A program made the position numbers and the translations under genes. From positions 1-7,479 of the forward strand of contig JALRHB010000061.1 of assembly GCA_023253245.1 (NCBI GenBank): 7,479 nucleotides of DNA, given 5' to 3'. Positions 1 through 6,682 of the stretch are shown piece after piece. The stretch's first letter is position 1. Every line of letters starts with the position of its first letter. The stretch is from Polynucleobacter sp. (GTDB lineage Bacteria > Pseudomonadota > Gammaproteobacteria > Burkholderiales > Burkholderiaceae). Below the pieces are notes generated by a model. That model was given only the letters and a program-made list of their open reading frames with translations. It was not told where the DNA came from and did not search any database.

Positions 1-1215
1 CTCTGACATGCCTTCAGGTAGATAAGACTCACCTGCGGCATAAGCATGGGGCTCATCATGAGCATAACGATATTCTTTGCCATGACCCAACTCGTTCATG
101 AGTTTGGTTGGGGCATTGCGTAAGTGATTCGGTACGGCTCTAGTCTGATCGTTAGCAACATAAGCGCGAGCGGCATTAAATGCTTTATAGCTAGCATTAC
201 TTTTGGCTGCAATTGCTAAGTAAATCACTGTTTGACCAAGCGCGAGTTCACCCTCGGGTGATCCAAGACGCTCATAAGTTACTGCAGCATCATTTGCAAG
301 CTGAATAGCACGAGGATCCGCTAAACCGATATCCTCCCAGGCCATGCGAATAATTCGTCTTGCCAAATAACGAGGATCGGCGCCACCATCAAGCATGCGA
401 CATAACCAATAAAGCGCGGCATCAGGGTTTGAACCCCGTACGGATTTATGTAGCGCCGAGATTTGATCGTAAAAGTAATCGCCACCCTTATCAAAACGCC
501 GCGCTTGAACAGTCAAGGCATTTTCAATAAAAGATTGATCAATATTTTTTATAGATGTATTTGGCGCAGAGAGCGCATTGCGTACTTGTTCGATGAGGTT
601 AAGAAGTCGCCTGGCATCTCCATCTGCATGAGTGATCAATGTGCTTATAGCGGCATCATCGAGGGTGATATCAGGCATTGCAAAGGCGTGTGCGCGCTCA
701 AATAGTTGTTTGAGTTCTTGAGCATTTAATGATTTGAGTACATAAACTTGGGATCGAGACAAAAGAGCTGAATTAACTTCAAATGAGGGGTTTTCAGTAG
801 TGGCCCCAATAAAAGTAAAAAGCCCAGATTCAACATGCGGCAATAATGCATCTTGCTGACTTTTATTAAAGCGATGAATCTCATCAACAAATAAAATTGT
901 TTGCTTGCCTTGTTCAGACATACTGCGCTGAGCTTGCTCGATAGCTTCTCGAATTTCTTTTACTCCTGCCAGCACAGCTGAAATAGCTATAAATTCTCTA
1001 TTAAAGGCTTTGGCTGACAGTCTTGCTAGGGTAGTTTTGCCGACCCCAGGGGGGCCCCATAAAATCATTGAGTGTGGTTTGCCAGATGCAAAAGCTAGCT
1101 GAAGTGGTTTGCCAGTTGCTAAAAGATGTGTCTGTCCAATAACCTCTTCAATCCGCTGAGGACGAAGAGCCTCTGCCAGAGGTGGCGGTGGCTCTTGATT
1201 AAAAAGTTTACCCAT
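1..1215 (-). CDS. rarA: Replication-associated recombination protein A (RarA/MgsA), C-terminus cut by window edge
   Basis: AAA+ ATPase related to clamp-loader subunits. In the family it acts in the cytoplasm at stalled replication forks, alongside SSB and RecA-dependent repair. The minus frame is open from the ATG at 1215 to the left edge, 405 codons without a stop. Visible motifs are Walker A GPPGVGKTT (residues 54-62), Walker B ILFVDEIH (107-114) followed by RFNKSQQD, sensor 1 GATTENPSF (137-145) and a likely arginine finger in SALLSR (R154). The C-terminal tetramerization domain shows family stretches such as ISALHKSVRGS, HLRNAPTKLM and EYRYAHDEP. By comparison with E. coli RarA (447 aa, from memory) about 40 residues lie outside the window. 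The ATG is 11 nt after the upstream DUF3429 stop. No Shine-Dalgarno sequence is visible, so translation may depend on coupling. It is the last visible gene of the minus-strand run. Identity is very secure. Confidence 0.96.
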   Translation of the reverse strand, partial: MGKLFNQEPPPPLAEALRPQRIEEVIGQTHLLATGKPLQLAFASGKPHSMILWGPPGVGKTTLARLSAKAFNREFIAISAVLAGVKEIREAIEQAQRSMSEQGKQTILFVDEIHRFNKSQQDALLPHVESGLFTFIGATTENPSFEVNSALLSRSQVYVLKSLNAQELKQLFERAHAFAMPDITLDDAAISTLITHADGDARRLLNLIEQVRNALSAPNTSIKNIDQSFIENALTVQARRFDKGGDYFYDQISALHKSVRGSNPDAALYWLCRMLDGGADPRYLARRIIRMAWEDIGLADPRAIQLANDAAVTYERLGSPEGELALGQTVIYLAIAAKSNASYKAFNAARAYVANDQTRAVPNHLRNAPTKLMNELGHGKEYRYAHDEPHAYAAGESYLPEGMSE

Positions 1216-1226
1216 GTGAATGAGAA

Positions 1227-1706
1227 TTAGTTTTCAACAAATAACATTACCAGTGCAGACCAGATTAAACAGCTTGCTGAGACCAAAGTCAGCCGATTCC
1301 GAATCCTTAAAAATGCGCCGCATGCTTCTTCAGTAGGGAAATAATATTGATAAGTCTCCTTATCGATATTACGTTGAATGATTAATGCTGATGCCAAAAT
1401 CACTAGACCTACTGGTATGTAAATATGCAGGGCCACCCAAGCAACCAGCGCAGGGATAACCCCCCAGATCCAGGCATTGCGATCTTCCCAGCGATCCCCT
1501 GGGGGATTTTTGCCTAAGGTATGGAGGTTGGCGCCCCAGTGCAAGGCCCCCATAAATGCCGTGATGACTGCGCCGTAACCGGCCAGAGATTCGGCGCCTA
1601 AGTAATTGAGAGGAGTTGGCGCTAATTGAACAACTAGGGCAAGTACAACAAATGGTATTAAACCCGCATAAGACAATTTAATGACAAGGGAAGGTAAGGG
1701 ATTCAC
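1227..1706 (-). CDS. DUF3429 family integral membrane protein, GTG start
   Basis: This is a 159-residue hydrophobic protein of unknown function. About five membrane segments can be read, roughly at residues 9-28, 41-58, 79-94, 96-111 and 139-156. A loop at 64-78 is rich in charged residues and Gly/Pro, and another polar loop lies at 112-138. The segment YGAVITAFMGALHWG (44-58) is what I recognise as the DUF3429 hallmark; family membership is inferred from it and from the topology. The start is GTG at 1706: an in-frame TAA lies four codons upstream, no ATG is available near the N-terminus, and AAAGAAG sits 4 nt before the GTG. It lies 35 nt after the hydroxybutyryl-CoA dehydrogenase stop and 11 nt before rarA, within the same directional run. 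No catalytic motif is evident, and its neighbours do not indicate a function. Confidence 0.85.
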   Translation of the reverse strand: MNPLPSLVIKLSYAGLIPFVVLALVVQLAPTPLNYLGAESLAGYGAVITAFMGALHWGANLHTLGKNPPGDRWEDRNAWIWGVIPALVAWVALHIYIPVGLVILASALIIQRNIDKETYQYYFPTEEACGAFLRIRNRLTLVSASCLIWSALVMLFVEN

Positions 1707-1741
1707 GATACTTCTTTATGAGTGAGGTTGATAAAAATAGA

Positions 1742-2596
1742 TTATTGGTCGTATTGATAAACTCCGCGGCCAGTCTTACGACCAAGGTAACCAGCGGCTA
1801 CCATTTCACGCAGGAGTGGGCATGGACGATATTTAGAGTCACTAAAGTTTTCAAAATAGACTTCCATGACGGCTAGGCAGGTATCCAGGCCAATCAGATC
1901 CGCGAGAGCAAGAGGGCCTATTGGCTGATTACAACCTAGTTTCATGCCGGCATCTATGTCCTCTGGGCTTGCAAGGCCCTCATGCAAAACAAAAAAGGCT
2001 TCATTAATCATGGGAAGCAAAATACGGTTCACCACAAAACCAGGCGAGTTTTTCACGGTAATTGGTTCTTTGCCAATCCTCTTAGCCATGTCAATAATGG
2101 CACAATGAGTAGCATCGCTTGTTTGTAAACCCCTAATCACTTCCACTAAAGCCATAAGGGGAGGTGGATTAAAGAAATGCATGCCAATGAAGCGCTCAGG
2201 ATGAGAGTCTAATGCTGCAAGCTTGGTGATTGAGAGTGAAGAGGTATTGGTGGCAATAATTGTTTCTGCGCTAACGATCTCATCAATCTGCCTCAAAATT
2301 TTTTCTTTAATACCTTGGTTTTCTGTCGCAGCCTCAATTACTAGTTGCAGGCCTTTGAGATCTGTGTAGGAAGTACTGCCTTTTATTTTTTTTAATGCAG
2401 CTCCTTTGGCTTGATCAGTAAGCGTTCCTTTTTTAACTAAGCGATCTAGGCTTGTTGAGATTTGAGCGAGGCCGCGCTCTATAGCCGCGTCGTTCACATC
2501 GATCATTACCACCTCTAGGCCAGCTACTGCACACACTTGAGCAATGCCGTTACCCATCGTACCTGCGCCAATAATGCCGACTGATTCAATCTTCAT
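1742..2596 (-). CDS. 3-hydroxybutyryl-CoA dehydrogenase (NAD-dependent)
   Basis: A 284-residue cytoplasmic enzyme that interconverts 3-hydroxyacyl-CoA and acetoacyl-CoA with NAD(H), used in butanoate, PHB-related or fatty/aromatic acid metabolism. The Rossmann dinucleotide site is GAGTMG at 10-15, and D33 at the end of the second strand suggests NAD rather than NADP. Catalytic residues match the family: S119 in NTSSLS, H140 in MHFFNP, E152 in LVEVIRG and N190 in PGFVVNRI. The C-terminal dimerization domain includes NQPIGPLALADLIGLD and ends in GRKTGRGVYQY. The frame stays open 20 codons further upstream, to an ATG at 2656. I chose the ATG at 2596 because AAGGAA lies 5 nt before it, the Rossmann fold begins right after MKIESVG, and 284 aa is close to the usual 280-285. 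The start is one base after the gst stop, so coupling is likely. The symbol could be hbd, paaH or fadB2, and the sequence does not decide between them. Confidence 0.93.
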   Translation of the reverse strand: MKIESVGIIGAGTMGNGIAQVCAVAGLEVVMIDVNDAAIERGLAQISTSLDRLVKKGTLTDQAKGAALKKIKGSTSYTDLKGLQLVIEAATENQGIKEKILRQIDEIVSAETIIATNTSSLSITKLAALDSHPERFIGMHFFNPPPLMALVEVIRGLQTSDATHCAIIDMAKRIGKEPITVKNSPGFVVNRILLPMINEAFFVLHEGLASPEDIDAGMKLGCNQPIGPLALADLIGLDTCLAVMEVYFENFSDSKYRPCPLLREMVAAGYLGRKTGRGVYQYDQ

Positions 2597-2607
2597 ATTA
2601 TTTCCTT
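2597..2607 (-). promoter_or_regulatory. Shine-Dalgarno site that fixes the 3-hydroxybutyryl-CoA dehydrogenase start
   Basis: On the minus strand AAGGAA (2607-2602) stands 5 nt before the ATG at 2596 and lies just upstream of the gst stop codon, inside the last codons of gst. This supports the 284-residue start over the longer reading from 2656. It also suggests that ribosomes finishing gst can reinitiate directly on the dehydrogenase. Confidence 0.7.
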
Positions 2608-3335
2608 TTCTGATACTGGGTTGAACCAAACAATTGCTCTTTAGCCTTATCGTCATGTAAAGGTTTGCGCAATGCTGTTAATACTTCGACACCTCGTTTC
2701 ACTGCTGGACGATTGCCAACCTTTTCAAACCAGCGCTTGAAATGCGGATAGTCATTGATATCAATACCTTGGTTCTTCCAATTGCGTGTCCAAGGGAAGA
2801 TGGAAATATCCGCAATAGAGTACTGCTTGCCTGCAACATAAGCATTATTTTTTAGTTGTTGATCAAGTACTCCGTATAGTCGTTTGGCTTCATTTGTGTA
2901 GCGATTGATCGCATACTCAATCTTTTCCGGGGCATAGAGGCGGAAATGATGGTTTTGCCCCAACAAAGGCCCCAAGCCACCCATTTGGAACATTAGCCAC
3001 TGCAGTACCTCGTATTTACCGCGCACGGATTTGGGCAGGAATTTTCCCGTCTTTGCAGCAAGATAGAGCAAAATTGCGCCAGATTCAAAAAGATGAATCG
3101 GTTTTCCGTCAGGACCGTGTGGATCAACAATTGCTGGAATCTTGTTGTTTGGGCTGATCGCTAAAAAATCTTTTTTAAATTGATCGCCAGCGCCAATATC
3201 AATTGGATGTGCAATCCAATCTTTTCCTAACTTATAGCCACATTCTTCGAGCATGATGTGTACTTTATGGCCGTTTGGAGTAGCCCAGCTGTAAACATCG
3301 ATTATGTTCTTTTTATTTGATTTGGTGCTTATCAT
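2598..3335 (-). CDS. Glutathione S-transferase, nu class (YghU/YfcG-like)
   Basis: A 245-residue cytoplasmic GST-fold protein. The N-terminal thioredoxin-like domain (about 11-97) contains YSWATPNGHKV (15-25); T19 and N21 correspond to the Thr/Asn that replace the usual catalytic Tyr/Ser in YfcG-type enzymes. SPNNKIPAIVD carries the cis-proline (P67), and ESGAILLYL (84-92) holds the Glu-Ser pair that binds glutathione. The helical C-terminal domain (about 105-225) includes QMGGLGPLLGQNHHF (117-131), typical of the nu class, and YSIADISIFPW (172-182). Nu-class members in E. coli are disulfide-bond reductases using two glutathiones; this activity is inferred here. The ATG at 3335 has AAGGAA 4 nt upstream and lies 16 nt after the aminotransferase stop. 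The physiological substrate cannot be read from sequence. Confidence 0.92.
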   Translation of the reverse strand: MISTKSNKKNIIDVYSWATPNGHKVHIMLEECGYKLGKDWIAHPIDIGAGDQFKKDFLAISPNNKIPAIVDPHGPDGKPIHLFESGAILLYLAAKTGKFLPKSVRGKYEVLQWLMFQMGGLGPLLGQNHHFRLYAPEKIEYAINRYTNEAKRLYGVLDQQLKNNAYVAGKQYSIADISIFPWTRNWKNQGIDINDYPHFKRWFEKVGNRPAVKRGVEVLTALRKPLHDDKAKEQLFGSTQYQKRK

Positions 3336-3351
3336 GTTATTCCTTAAAAAA

Positions 3352-4554
3352 TTACAGCGCCTTCAGTCTATTTAGCGCAGTGTGCAGAGTTTGTTCTTGT
3401 TTGGCAAAACAAAAACGAATGACGCCAGATTCCTTGGGTTGATCATAAAAAGCGGAAATAGGGATGGCTGCTACACCTACTTCAGTAGTTAACCATGCGC
3501 AGAATTCCGCTTCTCCGAGTTTGGCTTCTGGTACCTGAAGATTGGTGTAATCAGCGCATTGGAAGTATGTGCCAGGTGAGGGCAGAAGGTTGAATCGCGT
3601 CCCTTGTAAGCCCGCTCTAAAGTAATCACGCTTTGACTGATAAAAAGGGGCAAGATCTAGGTAATGACGAGGCTCTTGTAGGTATTTTGCTAAACCATAT
3701 TGCATTGGGGTGTTCACGGTAAATACATTGAATTGATGTACTTTGCGAAATTCTTTCATCATATTGGCAGGTGCCGCAACATAACCGACTTTCCATCCAG
3801 TGACATGGTAAGTTTTGCCAAAGCTGGAAATCAGAAAGCTGCGCGCTGCTAGCTCTGGGTGACTGGCTACGCTTTGATGTTGTTTTCCATCGTAGACCAT
3901 ATGCTCATATACCTCATCACTCAAAATCAGAGCATCAGTAGCTTTAACTAATTGGGCTAAGCGATCTAAGTCAGATCGCTGCCAAACCATTCCTGTTGGA
4001 TTGTGGGGTGTATTAATAATGACCAGCCGCGTTTTATTTCCAATCGCCTTGCTTAATTCCTCCCAAGGTATTTCATAAGAGCTAACACGTCCATGTGCAT
4101 CACGTTGAGCGAGTAAAGAGACTGCAATTGTTTTGCCGCCAGCTAGCTCAATCGAGGGACGATAACTGTCATAGGCTGGTTCAATGATGACAACTTCATC
4201 TCCTGGACTAACGCAGGCAAGTATTGCCGTGATGATTCCCTGTGTACCACCTGCAGTAATGGTGATCTCGGTATCAGGATCGTAGTAATGGTCATAGAGT
4301 GCCAAGTTCTTTTTGGCTACCTCTTGCCGTAAGCAGGGAATGCCAGCCATTGGCGGGTATTGATTGTGATCAGCCAGCATGGCGGCATTTACGTCAGCAA
4401 TCAATTGTCGATCGCATGGAAAATCGGGGAAGCCCTGACCTAGGTTAATTGCCTGATGCTCTGCTGCCAGGGCTGACATCACGGTAAATACCGTTGTACC
4501 TACCTGTGGAAGGCGGCTAGGAAACTGCGGGGTATTCAGTGATTTTTGATCCAT
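3352..4554 (-). CDS. Methionine aminotransferase-like PLP-dependent class I/II aminotransferase (YbdL-type)
   Basis: A 400-residue fold-type I aminotransferase that resembles E. coli YbdL (methionine/aromatic-preferring) along its whole length, from memory of that sequence. Key segments are INLGQGFPDF (36-45), NQYPPMAG (64-71), the cofactor phosphate-binding TAGGTQG (100-106), EPAYDSY (125-131), NTPHNPTG (181-188) with the pyridine-ring Asn, SDEVYEH (212-218) with D213 and Y216, the Schiff-base lysine K247 in SSFGKTYHVTGWKVGY, and R380 in IRFCFAK, which would bind the substrate carboxylate. Likely roles are methionine salvage (keto-methylthiobutyrate) or aromatic/kynurenine transamination; the substrate is inferred. 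It is first in the minus-strand run. ATG 4554 is the most upstream possible start: an in-frame TAG lies 12 codons upstream with no start codon between. No Shine-Dalgarno sequence is visible. Confidence 0.93.
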   Translation of the reverse strand: MDQKSLNTPQFPSRLPQVGTTVFTVMSALAAEHQAINLGQGFPDFPCDRQLIADVNAAMLADHNQYPPMAGIPCLRQEVAKKNLALYDHYYDPDTEITITAGGTQGIITAILACVSPGDEVVIIEPAYDSYRPSIELAGGKTIAVSLLAQRDAHGRVSSYEIPWEELSKAIGNKTRLVIINTPHNPTGMVWQRSDLDRLAQLVKATDALILSDEVYEHMVYDGKQHQSVASHPELAARSFLISSFGKTYHVTGWKVGYVAAPANMMKEFRKVHQFNVFTVNTPMQYGLAKYLQEPRHYLDLAPFYQSKRDYFRAGLQGTRFNLLPSPGTYFQCADYTNLQVPEAKLGEAEFCAWLTTEVGVAAIPISAFYDQPKESGVIRFCFAKQEQTLHTALNRLKAL

Positions 4555-4621
4555 AGAGTCATTTAAGGCAAATTTAAACTGTAGTCGCTAGAATGGAAGT
4601 AATTTATATCGAAATTGTGCC
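4555..4621. promoter_or_regulatory. Divergent promoter region between the aminotransferase run and yaaA
   Basis: This AT-rich 67-bp spacer must hold the promoters for both directions unless they lie inside genes. Toward yaaA, TAGAAT at 4589-4594 matches five of six bases of a sigma-70 -10 box, but no good -35 box lies 16-18 bp upstream (best AAGGCA, 3 of 6). TATATC at 4605-4610 is a weaker -10 candidate. Toward the aminotransferase, TATAAA (4608-4603) and TTAAAT (4566-4561) are -10 candidates with poor -35 partners. Two copies of ATTTAA, at 4561 and 4572, are 11 bp apart, about one helical turn. Neither flanking gene has a clear Shine-Dalgarno sequence. The presence of promoters follows from gene layout; the exact boxes are weak guesses. 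Confidence 0.45.
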
Positions 4622-5398
4622 ATGTTGATCGTCCTTTCACCTGCTAAATCTCTAGATTACAAAACCCCAGTCAAGGTCAAGGCGCCTACTTTGCCCGAGT
4701 TTGTCTCCGAATCGGCTAAGTTGATTGCTGACCTTAAGAAATTAGCTCCACAAGAGGTTGCTGATCTTATGGGCTTATCTGACCAGTTAGCCATATTAAA
4801 TGTTGGTCGCTATCGTGATTGGTCCAAGAAGTTCACCGAAGCAAACAGTAAGCCCGCTATCTATGCATTTGATGGGGATGTCTATGATGGTTTTGATGTC
4901 AAATCACTTAGCCCAAAAGCGGTCGACTTTGCGCAAGATCACATTCGCATCCTATCGGGCTTATATGGTGCATTAAGGCCTTTAGACTTAATGCAACCCT
5001 ATCGCCTAGAGATGGGCACTGCATTTAAAAATGCCAGAGGTAAGGATTTGTATGCTTTTTGGGGTGAGCAGATTACCGAATCCCTAAAAAAAATTCTCGA
5101 CAAGCAAAAGAAGCCCGTGCTACTGAATTTAGCATCCGAAGAATATTTCAAGGTGTTGCAGCCCCGTAAACTCGATTGCCCAGTTATTGCGCCAGTATTT
5201 CAGGATGAAAAGGATGGCAAGTACAAGATTATTTCTTTTTACGCAAAGCGGGCAAGAGGTTTGATGGCGCGTTATGTTGTCGATAATCGTATTACGGATC
5301 CGGCCGATTTAAAAAGTTTCAATTTAGATGGCTACAAATACTCTCCGTCAGAATCAAGTACAGAAAAACCAGTCTTTAGACGTTCACACAGAAAGTAA
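4622..5398 (+). CDS. yaaA: Peroxide stress protein YaaA (DUF328/UPF0246)
   Basis: A 258-residue cytoplasmic protein, the same length as E. coli YaaA as I recall it. In E. coli YaaA is induced by peroxide through OxyR and lowers free iron, limiting Fenton damage to DNA and proteins; the family also shows DNA binding. Recognisable family segments are the N-terminal SPAKSLDY (6-13), AFDGDVYDGF (82-91), LSGLYGALRPLDLMQPYRLEMG (split across 111-132), FWGEQIT (146-152), LNLASEEYFK (168-177) and ISFYAKRARGLMARY (204-218). The start is secure because the family begins directly with this Met-Leu-Ile strand, although no Shine-Dalgarno sequence precedes it. It heads a two-gene plus-strand unit with the DUF2863 gene, whose start is 11 nt after the yaaA stop. 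I could not identify an OxyR-type operator in the 67-bp upstream spacer. Confidence 0.95.
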   Translation: MLIVLSPAKSLDYKTPVKVKAPTLPEFVSESAKLIADLKKLAPQEVADLMGLSDQLAILNVGRYRDWSKKFTEANSKPAIYAFDGDVYDGFDVKSLSPKAVDFAQDHIRILSGLYGALRPLDLMQPYRLEMGTAFKNARGKDLYAFWGEQITESLKKILDKQKKPVLLNLASEEYFKVLQPRKLDCPVIAPVFQDEKDGKYKIISFYAKRARGLMARYVVDNRITDPADLKSFNLDGYKYSPSESSTEKPVFRRSHRK

Positions 5399-5402
5399 GA
5401 GA
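5397..5402 (+). promoter_or_regulatory. Shine-Dalgarno-like AAGAGA overlapping the yaaA stop codon
   Basis: AAGAGA begins inside the yaaA TAA (5396-5398) and stands 7 nt before the ATG of the DUF2863 gene. It is a moderate match to the anti-SD sequence. The overlap fits translational coupling of the two genes. Confidence 0.5.
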
Positions 5403-5409
5403 TAGTTCT

Positions 5410-6621
5410 ATGGCTGTTCATCGTACGAAGTCCTCACAACGATCCTCCCCGGATGTTGAGCGGCTTGTTGCTGACGCAATCTCATTGGCAGCATCTGGCA
5501 GTGAGGTTGAGGATCGTTTTTGGGAGAAGCGCTTAGATACTCGCTTATTACGCTTGTTAAAAAGCCAAAATCAAAATGCTATCGATGCGGCCTTAGATCA
5601 AACCTTCAGAATCAATACTGTTGCTTTTGAAGTTTTGGCTGATTGTGCGGAAACCCTTGCTGAATCAATTACGGTTGAGCATGAAGGTCAGAGTTGGGAT
5701 GTTTTGCTGCTGGCTTTGCCCATTGTCGCCCACACTCGCTATCAGATTCCCTCGGGTGCTTTGCCAGTAAATTTGATTGAGGCAACAGCATCAGCTTTAC
5801 AGAACTCGATTGCTTCAACGGATACCCGTCTAGCGATTATCCCTTGGCTCTATAGCATTGATCAAATGCCACACTCGCATTGCCAGACTCGTATATTGAC
5901 AGAGGCTTTGGCTTCTGCAGCAATTACTTCTAGCGAGGTGAAGCTAGAGTTGCGTGATATGTCTGAAACGATTGCCGTACTGGCTGATCCACGCTTCATT
6001 ATTGCCGCTATTGCTGCTCCGAGCGGGATGCCCTTATTTCGTTGGCAGGCTGAGGTTCCAGTTCGGCAGGAGCGGGGCGTGAGTTTGATTGGTTGGCAAA
6101 ATGCCATGCATGAGCCAATTGCCAATCTATTGCCTGGTTGTGAATTTGAGTTGCTATTACCTGAAGCGTATTTCACTAATTGTCGTCTAGCGGATAAGCA
6201 TGTAAGACCCTTAAGCATTCGAGCTGCCGTCAATTTTTTAGAGAGTACGCTTGGAGTTTTGCCCGCAGGCCTCTCTTGCGTAGTGGCTGCATTTGGTGAA
6301 GAGCAAGCGGATGAATATCGAATTTCATTTAGTTTAAAAGGATCTTCTGAAGTAGTTTATGGGGTGATCTGGCCTCTTTATGATCGCGAGAGTGTTGCAA
6401 ATGATGCATTGAACGATTTATCGGATGATGAAAGTCCAATGAAAAGGATTGCCGAAGCTCTTCATGATGCAGGCGTCGAGGACGTGTTTCGTCATGCGAT
6501 GTTATTTGACCCGGAGCTTTGCGATGATTGTGGAGCCCCTTTATTTCCAGATCGTTTAGGGGAGGCAGTACATGCTGAAATGCCGGATGATGCTCCTACA
6601 CAGCAGCCCTTGTTTCATTGA
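5410..6621 (+). CDS. DUF2863 family protein, function unknown
   Basis: A 403-residue protein that I recognise as DUF2863, a family I associate with Burkholderiales. No signal peptide or convincing membrane helix is visible, so it is probably cytoplasmic. The N-terminal third is helical and acidic with VERLVADAISLAASGS (16-31) and VEDRFWEKRLD (33-43). The middle includes WDVLLLALPIVAHTRYQIPSG (split across 96-116), and the C-terminal region ends in CDDCGAPLFPD (371-381) then HAEMPDD (388-394). The C371-x-x-C374 pair looks like half of a metal-binding knuckle or a redox pair, with H388 nearby; this is inference only. The start ATG at 5410 is preceded by AAGAGA (5397-5402), which overlaps the yaaA stop codon and suggests coupled translation. 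The gene ends just before the bidirectional terminator. No enzymatic motif is recognised. Confidence 0.85.
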   Translation: MAVHRTKSSQRSSPDVERLVADAISLAASGSEVEDRFWEKRLDTRLLRLLKSQNQNAIDAALDQTFRINTVAFEVLADCAETLAESITVEHEGQSWDVLLLALPIVAHTRYQIPSGALPVNLIEATASALQNSIASTDTRLAIIPWLYSIDQMPHSHCQTRILTEALASAAITSSEVKLELRDMSETIAVLADPRFIIAAIAAPSGMPLFRWQAEVPVRQERGVSLIGWQNAMHEPIANLLPGCEFELLLPEAYFTNCRLADKHVRPLSIRAAVNFLESTLGVLPAGLSCVVAAFGEEQADEYRISFSLKGSSEVVYGVIWPLYDRESVANDALNDLSDDESPMKRIAEALHDAGVEDVFRHAMLFDPELCDDCGAPLFPDRLGEAVHAEMPDDAPTQQPLFH

Positions 6622-6636
6622 AATGTTTAGACAAAG

Positions 6637-6663
6637 AAAAAGCCGAGAAATTCTCGGCTTTTT
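6637..6663. terminator. Bidirectional rho-independent terminator between convergent genes
   Basis: A perfect inverted repeat, GCCGAGAA (6642-6649) and TTCTCGGC (6651-6658), forms a GC-rich stem with a very short central loop, in practice about 6-7 paired bases. It is preceded by five A (6637-6641) and followed by five T (6659-6663), so either RNA strand ends in a hairpin plus U tract. It begins 15 nt after the DUF2863 stop and lies 19 nt beyond the stop of the minus-strand MliC-like gene, so it can end both convergent transcripts. Confidence 0.93.
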
Positions 6664-6682
6664 AATGCAATAAAACTTTCAG

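Noticed and set aside
463..705. Plus-strand open frame of 80 codons
   Set aside because: It lies wholly inside rarA on the opposite strand, resembles no known protein, and is explained as a shadow of a well-supported gene.
1043..1060. Local G/C tract with a GGGGCCCC palindrome
   Set aside because: It encodes the Gly-Pro-Pro-Gly of the RarA Walker A loop, so codon constraint explains it; no T tract follows to suggest a terminator.
1707..1741. 35-nt gap before DUF3429 considered as a separate promoter
   Set aside because: No convincing -35/-10 pair is visible in it and it contains the ribosome site for the GTG start; an internal promoter cannot be supported.
2597..2656. N-terminal 20-residue extension of the 3-hydroxybutyryl-CoA dehydrogenase
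   Set aside because: It would overlap gst by 59 nt, does not look like the family N-terminus, and AAGGAA sits correctly before the ATG at 2596.
5862..6233. Minus-strand open frame of 123 codons
   Set aside because: It is antisense within the DUF2863 gene, with low-complexity Ser/Asn/Arg content and no recognisable domain; treated as a shadow frame.
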